Assembly: GCA_031423155.1 (NCBI GenBank)
Contig: JANPEZ010000070.1
Span: forward strand, 1 to 14,056
DNA: 14,056 bases
Direction: 5' to 3'
Source of the DNA: JANPEZ01 sp031423155
GTDB lineage: Bacteria; Actinomycetota; UBA4738; HRBIN12
This document shows, piece after piece, positions 1 through 7,174 of this stretch. Positions within the stretch are counted from its first letter, which is position 1; each line of letters begins with the position of its first letter. Both the position numbers and the translations under genes were made by a program. Below the pieces are notes generated by a model. The model had not been told where the DNA came from. It worked only from the letters and a program-made list of their open reading frames with translations, and did no database searches.

Positions 1-426
1 ACCGTCATCTCGAACCTCGGACGTCGACCCGCTCTCAGCTGCAGTCCCCGGCACGCGAAGTATGTGGACCTGCGCCGGAACGACCATCTCGTGCTTGGAA
101 GCCCACGAGGCGACCCGGCTCGGGGAGGAGAGCCGGGCCGCCTGATCCGTGAGCGTTTGGTACCTCTCGGCAAGCACGGAGATCCGGTCGCGAGTGGAAC
201 GGATCTGGAACGAGGTTTGAGCCAGGAAGGCGCTCAGGACGACCACCCCGACGATGAGTGCGGCCAGGACCGCTCCGGAGAAGACGATGAACCCGAGCCG
301 GGGTGCCGCCTTCACCGGCCTGACCACCACCCTCTTGGCGCTGGGTCTGGCGGAGGGCCGTGGCGCGGAGGGCTTATGCGAAGGAGCGCGGCGGGGAGTG
401 GAGAGTTCGCGAGCGGGAGCGCTCAT
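1..426 (-). CDS. ftsL: FtsL-like septum-formation protein (partial, 3' end beyond window)
   Basis: An open frame of 142 codons starts at ATG 426-424 and stays open to the window edge, so the C-terminus is missing. The ATG overlaps the rsmH stop as ATGA, a standard sign of translational coupling. The protein has a basic, Pro/Ser-rich cytoplasmic tail (residues 1-43), one membrane helix (about 44-67) and then a polar helical segment (about 70-110) containing YQTLTDQAARLSSPSRVASW. This is the FtsL/FtsB bitopic layout: short cytoplasmic tail, single span, extracytoplasmic coiled coil. FtsL acts in the divisome with FtsB and FtsQ to activate septal peptidoglycan synthesis. FtsL proteins diverge strongly in sequence, so the call rests mainly on topology and on position directly after rsmH in the dcw cluster. 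The next gene leftward should be the ftsI-type transpeptidase. Confidence 0.82.
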   Translation of the reverse strand, partial: MSAPARELSTPRRAPSHKPSAPRPSARPSAKRVVVRPVKAAPRLGFIVFSGAVLAALIVGVVVLSAFLAQTSFQIRSTRDRISVLAERYQTLTDQAARLSSPSRVASWASKHEMVVPAQVHILRVPGTAAESGSTSEVRDDG

Positions 427-1286
427 GCGGCGACTTCCCCTGGGTCTATCCGCTCGGCCGCGCGCAGCTTGGCGCTCCTGGCCCGCGGATTAGCGGCGAC
501 CTCGGCCTCTGAGGGTCTCAGAGGCTTCTTGGTCAACCTCACGAGCCGGTCCTCCTGGAGGAAGAAGCGCTTGACCATCCGGTCCTCCAGCGAGTGATAC
601 GCGATGACGATGACGCGGCCACCGGGAGCGAGAAGCTCGACCGCCCGAGGCAGGGAGGCGTCCAACTCCTGCAGCTCCCGGTTGACCGCGATACGGAGCG
701 CCTGGAACGTGCGACGCGCGGGGTGGGGGCCCCCCGGACGTCGTCCCAGCGCGCCCGCGACCACACGGGCGAGGTCGTCGGTCGTTACGATCGGACGGGC
801 CCGCACGATGGCGCGCGCGACCTTCCGCGACTGGCGCTCCTCCCCGAGTTCGAAGATGATGTTCGCGAGCTCTTCCTCATCCAGCTCGTTCACCAGGTCT
901 GCCGCGGAGGGGCCATCCCCGCCCATCCGCATGTCGAGCGGCCCGTCGCCGCGATAGCTGAATCCTCGCTCGGCCTCATCGAGTTGCATCGAGGAGACCC
1001 CTAGGTCGTAGAGCACCCCGTCGACCGGGCCTTCGATCGAAGCGTCGCCGAACGTGGCTTCGATCGTCCTCAGACGTTCTTTATAGTGTGAGAGTCGTTG
1101 TGTGGCAAGCGCTATCGCCGAAGGATCACGATCTACGCCGATCACCCGCTCGACACCGGCTGCGAGCAGGGCGGCAGCGTGTCCCCCCGAGCCGAGGGTC
1201 ATGTCCACGACGGTTCCCCTTCCCCCGAGGAACCCGGTGACGGCCTCAACCATGACGGGCGCATGCGGGACGCTCTCGTCTTCCAC
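423..1286 (-). CDS. rsmH: 16S rRNA (cytosine(1402)-N(4))-methyltransferase RsmH
   Basis: RsmH (MraW) uses SAM to methylate N4 of C1402 in the 16S rRNA decoding centre. From the GTG at 1286 the product is 287 aa, close to the usual 290-320. Family landmarks in order are HAPVMVEAV (about 8-16), SAM-binding GSGGH (32-36), DLGVSSMQLDEAERGFSY (94-111), a TFQALRIAVNREL segment (193-205), YHSLEDRMVKRFF (230-242) and the terminal NPRARSAKLRAAER. The frame is open upstream to 1490, but those 68 extra codons overlap mraZ and a separate micro-ORF and do not resemble RsmH. The GTG at 1286 shares its first G with that micro-ORF's TAG stop. The ribosome-binding site is weak, which fits coupled translation. 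The stop overlaps the ftsL start. Confidence 0.96.
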   Translation of the reverse strand: MEDESVPHAPVMVEAVTGFLGGRGTVVDMTLGSGGHAAALLAAGVERVIGVDRDPSAIALATQRLSHYKERLRTIEATFGDASIEGPVDGVLYDLGVSSMQLDEAERGFSYRGDGPLDMRMGGDGPSAADLVNELDEEELANIIFELGEERQSRKVARAIVRARPIVTTDDLARVVAGALGRRPGGPHPARRTFQALRIAVNRELQELDASLPRAVELLAPGGRVIVIAYHSLEDRMVKRFFLQEDRLVRLTKKPLRPSEAEVAANPRARSAKLRAAERIDPGEVAA

Positions 1287-1405
1287 TAGCCGCCGACCCT
1301 GGCCGCGAACAGCCCCAGTCCCATCGTTGCTGCCAGTGTCAGCGCGGTCATGACGATCAGCGACAGGCTCTGCCGAACCTCGCTGCCGAGCTTCGTGTCC
1401 TTCAC
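1286..1405 (-). CDS. Small single-pass membrane protein between mraZ and rsmH (39 aa, unrecognised)
   Basis: This short frame fills exactly the gap between mraZ and rsmH. GTG 1405-1403 follows the mraZ TGA with no spacer. AGGAGG, embedded in the last mraZ codons, lies 7 nt upstream, the best Shine-Dalgarno in this cluster. The TAG (1288-1286) shares its last base with the rsmH GTG. The protein has a charged start (KDTKLGSEVRQ, residues 2-12) and then a hydrophobic helix at about 14-35 (SLSLIVMTALTLAATMGLGLF), ending AARVGG. It looks like an N-in single-span micro-protein. I do not recognise a family. It could act in or near the divisome, or serve mainly to carry ribosomes from mraZ into rsmH. 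The perfect fit to both neighbours makes chance unlikely, but function is unknown. Confidence 0.72.
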   Translation of the reverse strand: MKDTKLGSEVRQSLSLIVMTALTLAATMGLGLFAARVGG

Positions 1406-1837
1406 TCAGTTCCTCCTCGGGTCCAGTGTTCCGGTCTCGTACGGGCCCATGTATGCGGCCGAGTAACGTTCGTACGTCTCGCGATCCCATATCTCCATGC
1501 GCCTTCCGGCGCCGAGAACCAACACGTCCTTGCGGATGCCCACCAGATCCCGGAGCTTCTGCGAGATGGTCACCCTTCCCTGCGAGTCCAGCTTCACCTC
1601 ATCGCCGGCGCTGTAGAAGATCCGTTGGTAAGCGCGGGCGTCCGTGTCGGACAGGGGGAAGGAATCGACTTCGGCTTTGGCCAGCTCCCATTCGGCCCTG
1701 GGGAAGACGTATAGGCATCGATCCTGGCCAAGGGTGATGAAGGCCCCCTCTTCGAAGGCCTCCCTGTACTTGGCCGGCAACGACACTCGTCCTTTGGGGT
1801 CGAGCTGGTAGCCGTGCGTGCCGAGAAGTTCGGCCAC
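1406..1837 (-). CDS. mraZ: Transcriptional regulator MraZ
   Basis: MraZ is a ring-forming DNA-binding protein with a double SpoVT/AbrB-like fold that represses its own dcw operon. Two tandem repeats are visible: LDPKGRVSLPAKYREAF near the N-terminus and LDSQGRVTISQKLRDLVGI in the C-terminal half. Both carry the family's G-R-[VL]-x-[LI] core. From GTG 1837 the protein is 143 aa and begins MAELLGTHGYQLD, matching the usual M-F-x-G-x-Y beginning. GGAGG lies 4 nt upstream of this GTG. A second in-frame GTG at 1858 is less likely: it is itself one of the GTGG operator boxes and would start only about 5 nt after the predicted transcription start. Its TGA abuts the start of the next micro-ORF. Confidence 0.95.
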   Translation of the reverse strand: MAELLGTHGYQLDPKGRVSLPAKYREAFEEGAFITLGQDRCLYVFPRAEWELAKAEVDSFPLSDTDARAYQRIFYSAGDEVKLDSQGRVTISQKLRDLVGIRKDVLVLGAGRRMEIWDRETYERYSAAYMGPYETGTLDPRRN

Positions 1838-1854
1838 GCCTCCTCCCCTTTCCT

Positions 1855-1898
1855 CCACTGCGCCCCACGTTTATGCCACTAATACTCCACCGCGTCAA
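1855..1898 (-). promoter_or_regulatory. mraZ promoter overlapped by a four-box MraZ operator
   Basis: Read leftward, TTGACG (1898-1893) and CATAAA (1875-1870) are separated by 17 bp, a good sigma-70-type promoter (5/6 and 4/6 matches). Overlaying it are four direct GTGG boxes whose first bases are at 1890, 1879, 1868 and 1858, so they are 11, 11 and 10 bp apart. Tandem G-rich boxes at about one helical turn in front of mraZ are the known binding pattern of MraZ. The boxes cover the spacer, the -10 region and the start site, so bound MraZ should block RNA polymerase. The fit to autorepression is inferred from family knowledge. Confidence 0.8.
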
Positions 1899-1963
1899 CA
1901 GGGCGCAGACATAGATGCAGTAGGAAGCAAGGGAGAAGCGATCGGGTCGAGTGGACGCCGGGT

Positions 1964-2446
1964 TCAGGCCAGGAAGGCTTCCCAGCCCGGATCGGGCCGG
2001 CCCAGGGTCAATCGGAAAGCATCCGAAGGTGCGAACGGCTTACGCGGCAAGTGGAATCCGACCTCGGCGAGCATGTGGTTCTCCTTCTTGGAGTTGCAGC
2101 GCCGACAGGCAGCGACGACGTTCTCCCAAGTGTGCTCTCCGCCTCGGGAGCGAGGGATGACGTGGTCGAGATTTTCGGCGGTCGCTCCGCAGTACTGGCA
2201 TCGCCAACCGTCGCGGGCGAAGATCCCCCGGCGCGTCAGCGGGGCACGGGCACGGTAGGGGACGTGAACGAACCGTCTCAGACGCACGACCGAGGGCGCC
2301 TCGATCACCAGATGCTCAGCGTGGAAGACCATGCCGTTCGTCGCAACGACATCTGCTTTGTCCTTGAGGACGAGCACGACCGCCCGCCTCGCGGGAACCA
2401 CCGCGAGCGGGGCGTCGGTCGCGTTCAGTACGAGCGCACGGCCCAT
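1964..2446 (-). CDS. HNH endonuclease family protein
   Basis: The chosen ATG at 2446 gives 160 aa. The frame continues upstream, but the extra 48 residues are Arg-rich and unlike a domain. The N-terminal half (MGRALVLNATDAPLAVV onward) is the region commonly found in front of this actinobacterial HNH type. The C-terminal half is a zinc-knuckle HNH domain: C83-x2-C86, the D94-H95 catalytic pair in LDHVIPRSRGG, N109 in ENVVAACRRC and C114-x2-C117. The fold is a beta-beta-alpha metal nuclease. The biological substrate of these stand-alone copies is not established, and there is no methylase, integrase or phage gene beside it. It lies upstream of mraZ on the same strand, but mraZ has its own promoter. 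Confidence 0.9.
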   Translation of the reverse strand: MGRALVLNATDAPLAVVPARRAVVLVLKDKADVVATNGMVFHAEHLVIEAPSVVRLRRFVHVPYRARAPLTRRGIFARDGWRCQYCGATAENLDHVIPRSRGGEHTWENVVAACRRCNSKKENHMLAEVGFHLPRKPFAPSDAFRLTLGRPDPGWEAFLA

Positions 2447-2452
2447 CCGGGA

Positions 2453-2458
2453 AGTGTA
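2453..2458 (-). promoter_or_regulatory. Probable -10 box for a leaderless HNH transcript
   Basis: TACACT, read leftward from 2458 to 2453, lies exactly six bases before the A of the HNH ATG (2446). The first transcribed base would then be the A of the start codon. No Shine-Dalgarno is visible upstream of that ATG, which supports leaderless translation, a common arrangement in Actinomycetota. No convincing -35 box is seen. Confidence 0.5.
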
Positions 2459-2525
2459 GTCCGCAGTCGGCGAACGAACCCGGGGTGCCTGGTGAATCAC
2501 ATAGGTGTAATCTACGGACCGACGA

Positions 2526-2609
2526 CGGCGGGAGCGCCTCGGTCGGATGCCTGATCTAGCGAACAAGGGGCCGCGCGGGGTGTCCGGCAAGACCGGAGCG
2601 CTCCCGCCG
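2526..2609. repeat. 12-bp inverted repeat enclosing a small hairpin
   Basis: CGGCGGGAGCGC (2526-2537) is exactly complementary to GCGCTCCCGCCG (2598-2609) across a 60-nt spacer. Directly inside the right arm is a second small hairpin, TCCGG-CAAGA-CCGGA (2583-2597). The pair lies between two divergent genes, so it could be an operator or a structured leader for either transcript. There is no T-run, so a simple terminator is not indicated. Confidence 0.5.
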
Positions 2610-2743
2610 CCATCTCTCGGAACTATCTCCAGTTAACCGTCGTCTCTGGAACCAGCCGCGGCTCGGATGCGTATCCCCGTCTAGCGGATATCCGTTTCCG
2701 GCGCCCGCCGTAAGATGGTCTGTCGCAGCTCCGGAGGTGGTCC

Positions 2744-3718
2744 TTGGAGGTTCGTGAACGCCCGCAGGAATGGCAGCGGTTCGCCGCGCGCTTCAACGAC
2801 ATCGAATCCAACGTTGAACGAGTGGTCCGTGGCAAGCACGACGAGATACGACTGGCCCTCATCGCGCTCATCGCGGAGGGGCATCTGCTGATCGAAGATG
2901 TGCCCGGTGTCGGCAAGACCCTTCTAGCCAAAGCGATGGCACGTTCGATCGACTGCTCGTTCCGACGCATCCAGTTCACTCCGGATCTGCTCCCAACAGA
3001 CGTCACCGGCGTGAACGTCTTCAACCAGGAGCAGCGGGATTTCGAGTTCAGGCCGGGGGCTATCTTCGCCAACATCGTTCTCGGAGACGAGATCAACCGA
3101 GCCAGCCCGAAGACGCAATCGGCACTGCTGGAATCCATGGAGGAGGGCCAGGTCACCGTCGACACGGTCACCCATACCCTGGGGACCCCTTTCATGGTCA
3201 TCGCTACCCAGAACCCGATCGAACACGAGGGAACCTATCCCCTGCCCGAAGCTCAGCTCGACCGATTCATGATGCGCCTTTCGATCGGTTACCCCTCCGC
3301 CGAGGTCGAAGCCGAGATCCTCGCGACCCATGCGAGCGGCCAACCTCTCGCCGACATCGGCCCGGTTACGGATGCTCCCGGCGTCGCCGAGATGATCCAC
3401 CAGGCGCGTGAGGTCCACGTTGCCCCGGCGATACGCCGATACATCGTCGACCTGGTGGAAGCCACCAGGAAACACTCCGACGTCTACCTCGGTGCTAGTC
3501 CGAGAGCCTCGATCATGATCCTTCGGGCATCGCGCGCGATGGCGGCCACACAGGAGCGTGATTACGTGATCCCCGACGACGTCAAGACGCTCGCCGTCCC
3601 GGCCCTGGCCCACAGGATCATCGTCTCGGCGGACGCCATCATGAGCGGTCGATCTCCTCAGTCGATCCTGGCCGAACTGCTCGATGAAGTGACGGTGCCG
3701 GTCTCCGAGGGAGACTAA
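2744..3718 (+). CDS. MoxR-family AAA+ ATPase
   Basis: MoxR ATPases act as chaperone-like remodelling enzymes, usually with a DUF58/von Willebrand-like partner encoded next door. The 324-aa product has Walker A (VPGVGKT, 53-59), Walker B followed by the family motif (IVLGDEINRA, 111-120), sensor 1 (IATQNP, 153-158) and the arginine-finger region (AQLDRF, 170-175). A C-terminal lid carries the PRASIMILRASRAMA segment. The start is TTG with GGAGGTG 4 nt upstream, a strong site, and no better ATG lies near. It is the first gene of a three-gene operon: the stop at 3716-3718 is one base before the next GTG. Domain content and length are normal for the family. Confidence 0.95.
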   Translation: MEVRERPQEWQRFAARFNDIESNVERVVRGKHDEIRLALIALIAEGHLLIEDVPGVGKTLLAKAMARSIDCSFRRIQFTPDLLPTDVTGVNVFNQEQRDFEFRPGAIFANIVLGDEINRASPKTQSALLESMEEGQVTVDTVTHTLGTPFMVIATQNPIEHEGTYPLPEAQLDRFMMRLSIGYPSAEVEAEILATHASGQPLADIGPVTDAPGVAEMIHQAREVHVAPAIRRYIVDLVEATRKHSDVYLGASPRASIMILRASRAMAATQERDYVIPDDVKTLAVPALAHRIIVSADAIMSGRSPQSILAELLDEVTVPVSEGD

Positions 3719-3719
3719 G

Positions 3720-4949
3720 GTGCCATCCGGCCGGGGGGTCGTCGTCTTCGCGGCCGGTGCGGCGATGTGGTTCACGGCCCGGCTTATCGGATCCTCAGGC
3801 CTAACGGTCATCGGCTTCGGCATCGCAGCCTTGCCCTTCCTGGCCGCCGTCTATGCCAAGCGCGGCCGATACAGACTCGCCGCCCGCCGGCACATGTCCG
3901 ACGTCAGAGTGGCACCGGGAACGAAGGTGACGGTCGAGCTGGAGATCGACAACCGCTCGAGCGCAACGACCTCTTTCCTGCTCTTCGAGGACCGCCTCCC
4001 CGCGACCCTTGGCCGAGCGGCGCGGCTGGTCTTGACCGGGATCCCGGCTCACAACTCTCAGACCGTCCGCTACACCCTGGTCCCCCAGGCGCGGGGCCGA
4101 TATCCCATCGGGCCGCTGTCGGTGGACGTCTCCGATCCCTTCGCCCTGACGAGGATCCGTATCGAGTTCGACGAGCGAGACGAGCTTCTGGTGACGCCCG
4201 TAATCGAAGACCTGATAGGAACGGCGTCCTCGGCTTTCGGGCCGAACGTCGGTCTGTCACGCGCACGCAATCTCTTCCGCACCGGGGAGGAGTTCTACAC
4301 GATGCGCCAATACCAGCAGGGCGACGACCTTAGAAGGCTCCACTGGCCGAGCGTAGCCCGTACCGGAGAACTGATGATCCGCCAGGACGAGTCCTCCAGG
4401 CGCTCGGGAGCTCTGCTTTTCCTCGATACCCGGATGGGTGGACTCGGCCAGACCTTCAGCACAGCATTCGAAAAGGCCGTCTCGGCCGCGGCTTCGGTCG
4501 GCATCTTGATGTCGAAGGGAGGGTTCTCACTGAGGCTCGCCACCGCGGATTCGCCGCCTGTTCCGCTGACGGAGGAGGGCTTCTTGGACTCACTCACCGC
4601 CGTCCAGCACTCGTCTGTCCGGTCCCTCGGGCCCGCCTTGACGAGACTCCGCTCTGCGGCTGGAGCAGACTCGACCTTCATCTGCGTGAGCGCCCCACCG
4701 GTCGCATCGGAACTGTCATCCCTCATCCGAACTGGCGCGGGGTTCGGTCCGAAGCTCGCGATCTTGATCTATCCGGCTGATCCCGATTCCCTACCGCCGC
4801 AGCGCCAAGCCCAACTCGAGGGGCGAGCCTCGGCCGCGAGGTTGTCCCTTTCGCGCTCCGGTTGGGATGTCATCGTCTGTCCGCCCTCCGCCCGACTGAA
4901 GGACCTATGGAACAGCTCAAGGGAACCCAGGCCGGCTCTCAGCGTCTGA
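3720..4949 (+). CDS. DUF58 domain-containing membrane protein
   Basis: The 409-aa protein begins at GTG 3720, one base after the MoxR stop, with a GAGGGAG-type ribosome site in the end of the moxR gene. A hydrophobic N-terminal hairpin (about 7-45) anchors it in the membrane. A beta-rich extracytoplasmic-like part follows, then the DUF58 signature (GEEFYTMRQYQQGDDLRRL, 189-207, continuing HWPSVARTGELMIRQDE). A C-terminal domain with ALLFLDTRMGGLG resembles a degenerate von Willebrand factor A fold. DUF58 proteins are routine partners of MoxR ATPases, with which they probably form a remodelling pair. The molecular substrate is unknown. The 3' end overlaps the next gene by 43 bp. Confidence 0.94.
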   Translation: MPSGRGVVVFAAGAAMWFTARLIGSSGLTVIGFGIAALPFLAAVYAKRGRYRLAARRHMSDVRVAPGTKVTVELEIDNRSSATTSFLLFEDRLPATLGRAARLVLTGIPAHNSQTVRYTLVPQARGRYPIGPLSVDVSDPFALTRIRIEFDERDELLVTPVIEDLIGTASSAFGPNVGLSRARNLFRTGEEFYTMRQYQQGDDLRRLHWPSVARTGELMIRQDESSRRSGALLFLDTRMGGLGQTFSTAFEKAVSAAASVGILMSKGGFSLRLATADSPPVPLTEEGFLDSLTAVQHSSVRSLGPALTRLRSAAGADSTFICVSAPPVASELSSLIRTGAGFGPKLAILIYPADPDSLPPQRQAQLEGRASAARLSLSRSGWDVIVCPPSARLKDLWNSSREPRPALSV

Positions 4950-7174
4950 TCTCGCTCGGTGCCATAACGGTGCTCGCGGCAGCGACGGCGCTGGCTTTCG
5001 GCCGGATCTTCACAGGTCACGCGACCTGGCGACTTCTGGCCGCGGCATCGGCGTCGACGGCTATCGCCTGCCTTACCGAGCGCAGGGGTCTATTCATAGC
5101 GAGCCTTGCGAGCCTGGTCGGCATGGGCATCGCGGTCGGCATGCTCGTATTCCCGGACTCGACCTGGTTCGGACTCCCAACGCCCGAGACGCTTGCCGCT
5201 GCTCGCGTCGCCGCGACTCAGATCGGTGAACAGGCTCGCGTTCAGGTGGCACCGGCGGAGGCGCTACCCCCTCTGCTCCTGGCAGCTGTCACCTCGACCT
5301 GGGCGGCGGTCTTCTCATCACACGCTCTGTCGGCACGAGCGGGAAGCCCATTGATGTCGCTCGTTCCCCCGGTTGCCCTGGTGGCCTTCGCCGACACCGT
5401 CCTGGAGGATTCCATCCGGCCCCAGTACGGGCTCCTATTCTTGGCCGGAGCGCTGATGGTCGTCTTCGCCGACGGCCTGCACAGGGTCCATCGCTGGGGG
5501 CCGAGCTGGGCCTGGCCCGGGTCCAGCAGGAGGCTGTCCGCCAGCAGCACACGCGGAGCCAGGAAGGTCGCCGTCGGGGCGATCGGAGCGGCGGCGTTGT
5601 TCTCCGCCGCCCTGCCCGGCTGGGGCGCGCGTGCGGTCGTGGATCTGAACGGCAACAGCAACGGGGCGGGCCCAACCATCGATCCGCTCGTCTCGATCAG
5701 GGCGAGCCTGACGAGAGGTAAGCCCCTGGCTCTGTTCGACGTGACTACCGAACGGGCCTCCTACTACCGATTCGTAGCGCTGGATGACTTCGACGGGATC
5801 ACCTGGCGCCCTCGCCTTGCGCCTCAGGCGGCCGAGATCTCACCCGACTCCACCTTGGCTGCCAGCGGGGACGAGCAGACCTTCGAGCAGAGGTTCCATC
5901 TGGTTTCCGATATGGATCTTCTGGGACTGCCCGTCGCCTACCCACCGGTTCATGCACAGGTCGATGCCACCATCCACTTCGATACCGAGACCCAGACCCT
6001 CGTGCTGGACGGAGGGCTCGACTCGGGGACGGACTACACGGTGACAACGCAACTCGTACAGCCCACTTCCGAGGAGCTCGCGAACGTTGTCTTCCCGACG
6101 CCGGCGCTGAACGCCCGGTATACAGCCCTGCCCGTCGACCCCACGTTGGATCGGATCCACCAGATCGCGCTGTCCTGGACGCAGGGCCAGACTTCCGACT
6201 ACGGAAGGATCCTTGCCATCCAAGACCACCTTCGCGATGGAGACTTCATCTACAGCATCGAGGTCCCGGCGCGCGATGATTCCTACGACCTCCTGACGTT
6301 CCTGACGCAGTCCAAGACCGGCTTCTGTCAACAGTTCGCCAGTGCGATGGCCGTGATGCTTCGAACCCTCGGACTACCCGCGAGGTTGGCGGTCGGATTC
6401 ACGGCCGGCACCTACGACACGAACGCCGGGACCTGGCGCATCTCTACGGAGAACGCTCACGCCTGGGTCGAGGTGCTGTTCCCCGGCTACGGATGGCTCG
6501 CCTTCGAGCCCACGCCGGGCAGGACCAACCCGATCGCGGCTCCCTTCAACAACCCGAGTTCGCCCTGTGTCCCCGCGCCCGGGGTGCCCTGCGCCTCCGA
6601 GGGGCAGAGCCCCGGGCAGGTGGGAGTTACCGGAAGGCCTGGTGGTGGGCCGCTCGGGAACTTCCCTCGCGAGGGGGTCGCCAGGGGCAGCCGAGGGGCA
6701 ACCTTCACGGGTATCCCCTCCGTGAAGCCGCAGGATCCGCCCTTTCCGATCCGGATGCTGCTGCTGCTGGTTGCCGCGGCTCTGGCGCTCGGACTTGCGC
6801 TGGTGCCCCCTGTTCGAGCGCTCCGCCGACGCGTACGCCTCAGGAAAGCCTCCCGCCACCCCCGACGACTGATCCTTGCGACCTACGAGGTGTTCGGCGA
6901 GAGGGCCGGAGACCTGGGTCTGGCCCGGGGTCCGGGTGAGACGCCGCAGGAGTATCGCGACAGGCTAGTGGCCACTCGATCGTTATCGCACGAGGATCTG
7001 GCCTCGCTGACTGGCCTTGCGAACCTGGCCGCCTACTCCCCCAGAGATCCGGATCGAAGCCAGGCACAGGAGGCCGGGAGAGCTGCCCAGAAGGCGATGC
7101 GCGATCTTCGCGGGCAGGCCGGCATGGTCCAGCGCATCGTCGGACCCTATCGCAGGAGCGAAAGGTTCCCCTAA
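4907..7174 (+). CDS. TgpA-like membrane transglutaminase-domain protein with C-terminal DUF4129-like tail
   Basis: ATG 4907, preceded by GAAGGA, gives 755 aa; an upstream in-frame start at 4862 has no comparable site. About seven hydrophobic helices fill residues 13-240 (for example 62-82, 119-141, 174-191, 219-239). A long extracytoplasmic part carries the transglutaminase core: C474 in GFCQQFASAMAVMLRTLGLP, H518 in ENAHAWVEV, then GYGWLAFEPTPG. A Gly/Pro-rich linker, an eighth helix (about 617-639) and a small cytoplasmic tail like DUF4129 complete it. The usual third triad residue (Asp of DPT) is Glu534 here. This architecture normally closes MoxR-DUF58 operons. The P. aeruginosa TgpA homologue is essential, but the substrate in actinobacteria is unknown. 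The stop overlaps the convergent MerR stop. Confidence 0.93.
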   Translation: MEQLKGTQAGSQRLISLGAITVLAAATALAFGRIFTGHATWRLLAAASASTAIACLTERRGLFIASLASLVGMGIAVGMLVFPDSTWFGLPTPETLAAARVAATQIGEQARVQVAPAEALPPLLLAAVTSTWAAVFSSHALSARAGSPLMSLVPPVALVAFADTVLEDSIRPQYGLLFLAGALMVVFADGLHRVHRWGPSWAWPGSSRRLSASSTRGARKVAVGAIGAAALFSAALPGWGARAVVDLNGNSNGAGPTIDPLVSIRASLTRGKPLALFDVTTERASYYRFVALDDFDGITWRPRLAPQAAEISPDSTLAASGDEQTFEQRFHLVSDMDLLGLPVAYPPVHAQVDATIHFDTETQTLVLDGGLDSGTDYTVTTQLVQPTSEELANVVFPTPALNARYTALPVDPTLDRIHQIALSWTQGQTSDYGRILAIQDHLRDGDFIYSIEVPARDDSYDLLTFLTQSKTGFCQQFASAMAVMLRTLGLPARLAVGFTAGTYDTNAGTWRISTENAHAWVEVLFPGYGWLAFEPTPGRTNPIAAPFNNPSSPCVPAPGVPCASEGQSPGQVGVTGRPGGGPLGNFPREGVARGSRGATFTGIPSVKPQDPPFPIRMLLLLVAAALALGLALVPPVRALRRRVRLRKASRHPRRLILATYEVFGERAGDLGLARGPGETPQEYRDRLVATRSLSHEDLASLTGLANLAAYSPRDPDRSQAQEAGRAAQKAMRDLRGQAGMVQRIVGPYRRSERFP

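Larger units (their letters stand above)
2447..2743. other. Divergent intergenic region between HNH and MoxR genes
   Basis: No gene is visible in this stretch. It holds the HNH -10 box at its left edge. A 12-bp inverted repeat lies at 2526-2537 and 2598-2609. A weak -10 candidate for the rightward operon (TAAGAT, 2711-2716) is present, and a 10-bp palindrome CGGATATCCG (2685-2694) sits about where the matching -35 should be. The Shine-Dalgarno GGAGGTG at 2733-2739 serves the MoxR gene. The rightward promoter call is weak because there is no clear -35. Confidence 0.5.

Noticed and set aside
720..738. GGTGGGGGCCCCCCGG in rsmH as a fourth palindromic element
   Set aside because: It lacks the long arms and the GTTGGGCGGGG core, and the encoded GPHPARRTFQALRI is ordinary RsmH sequence.
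1287..1490. N-terminal extension of rsmH making a 355-aa protein
   Set aside because: It overlaps mraZ and the coupled micro-ORF, is low-complexity and lies upstream of the conserved HAPVMVEAV start of RsmH.
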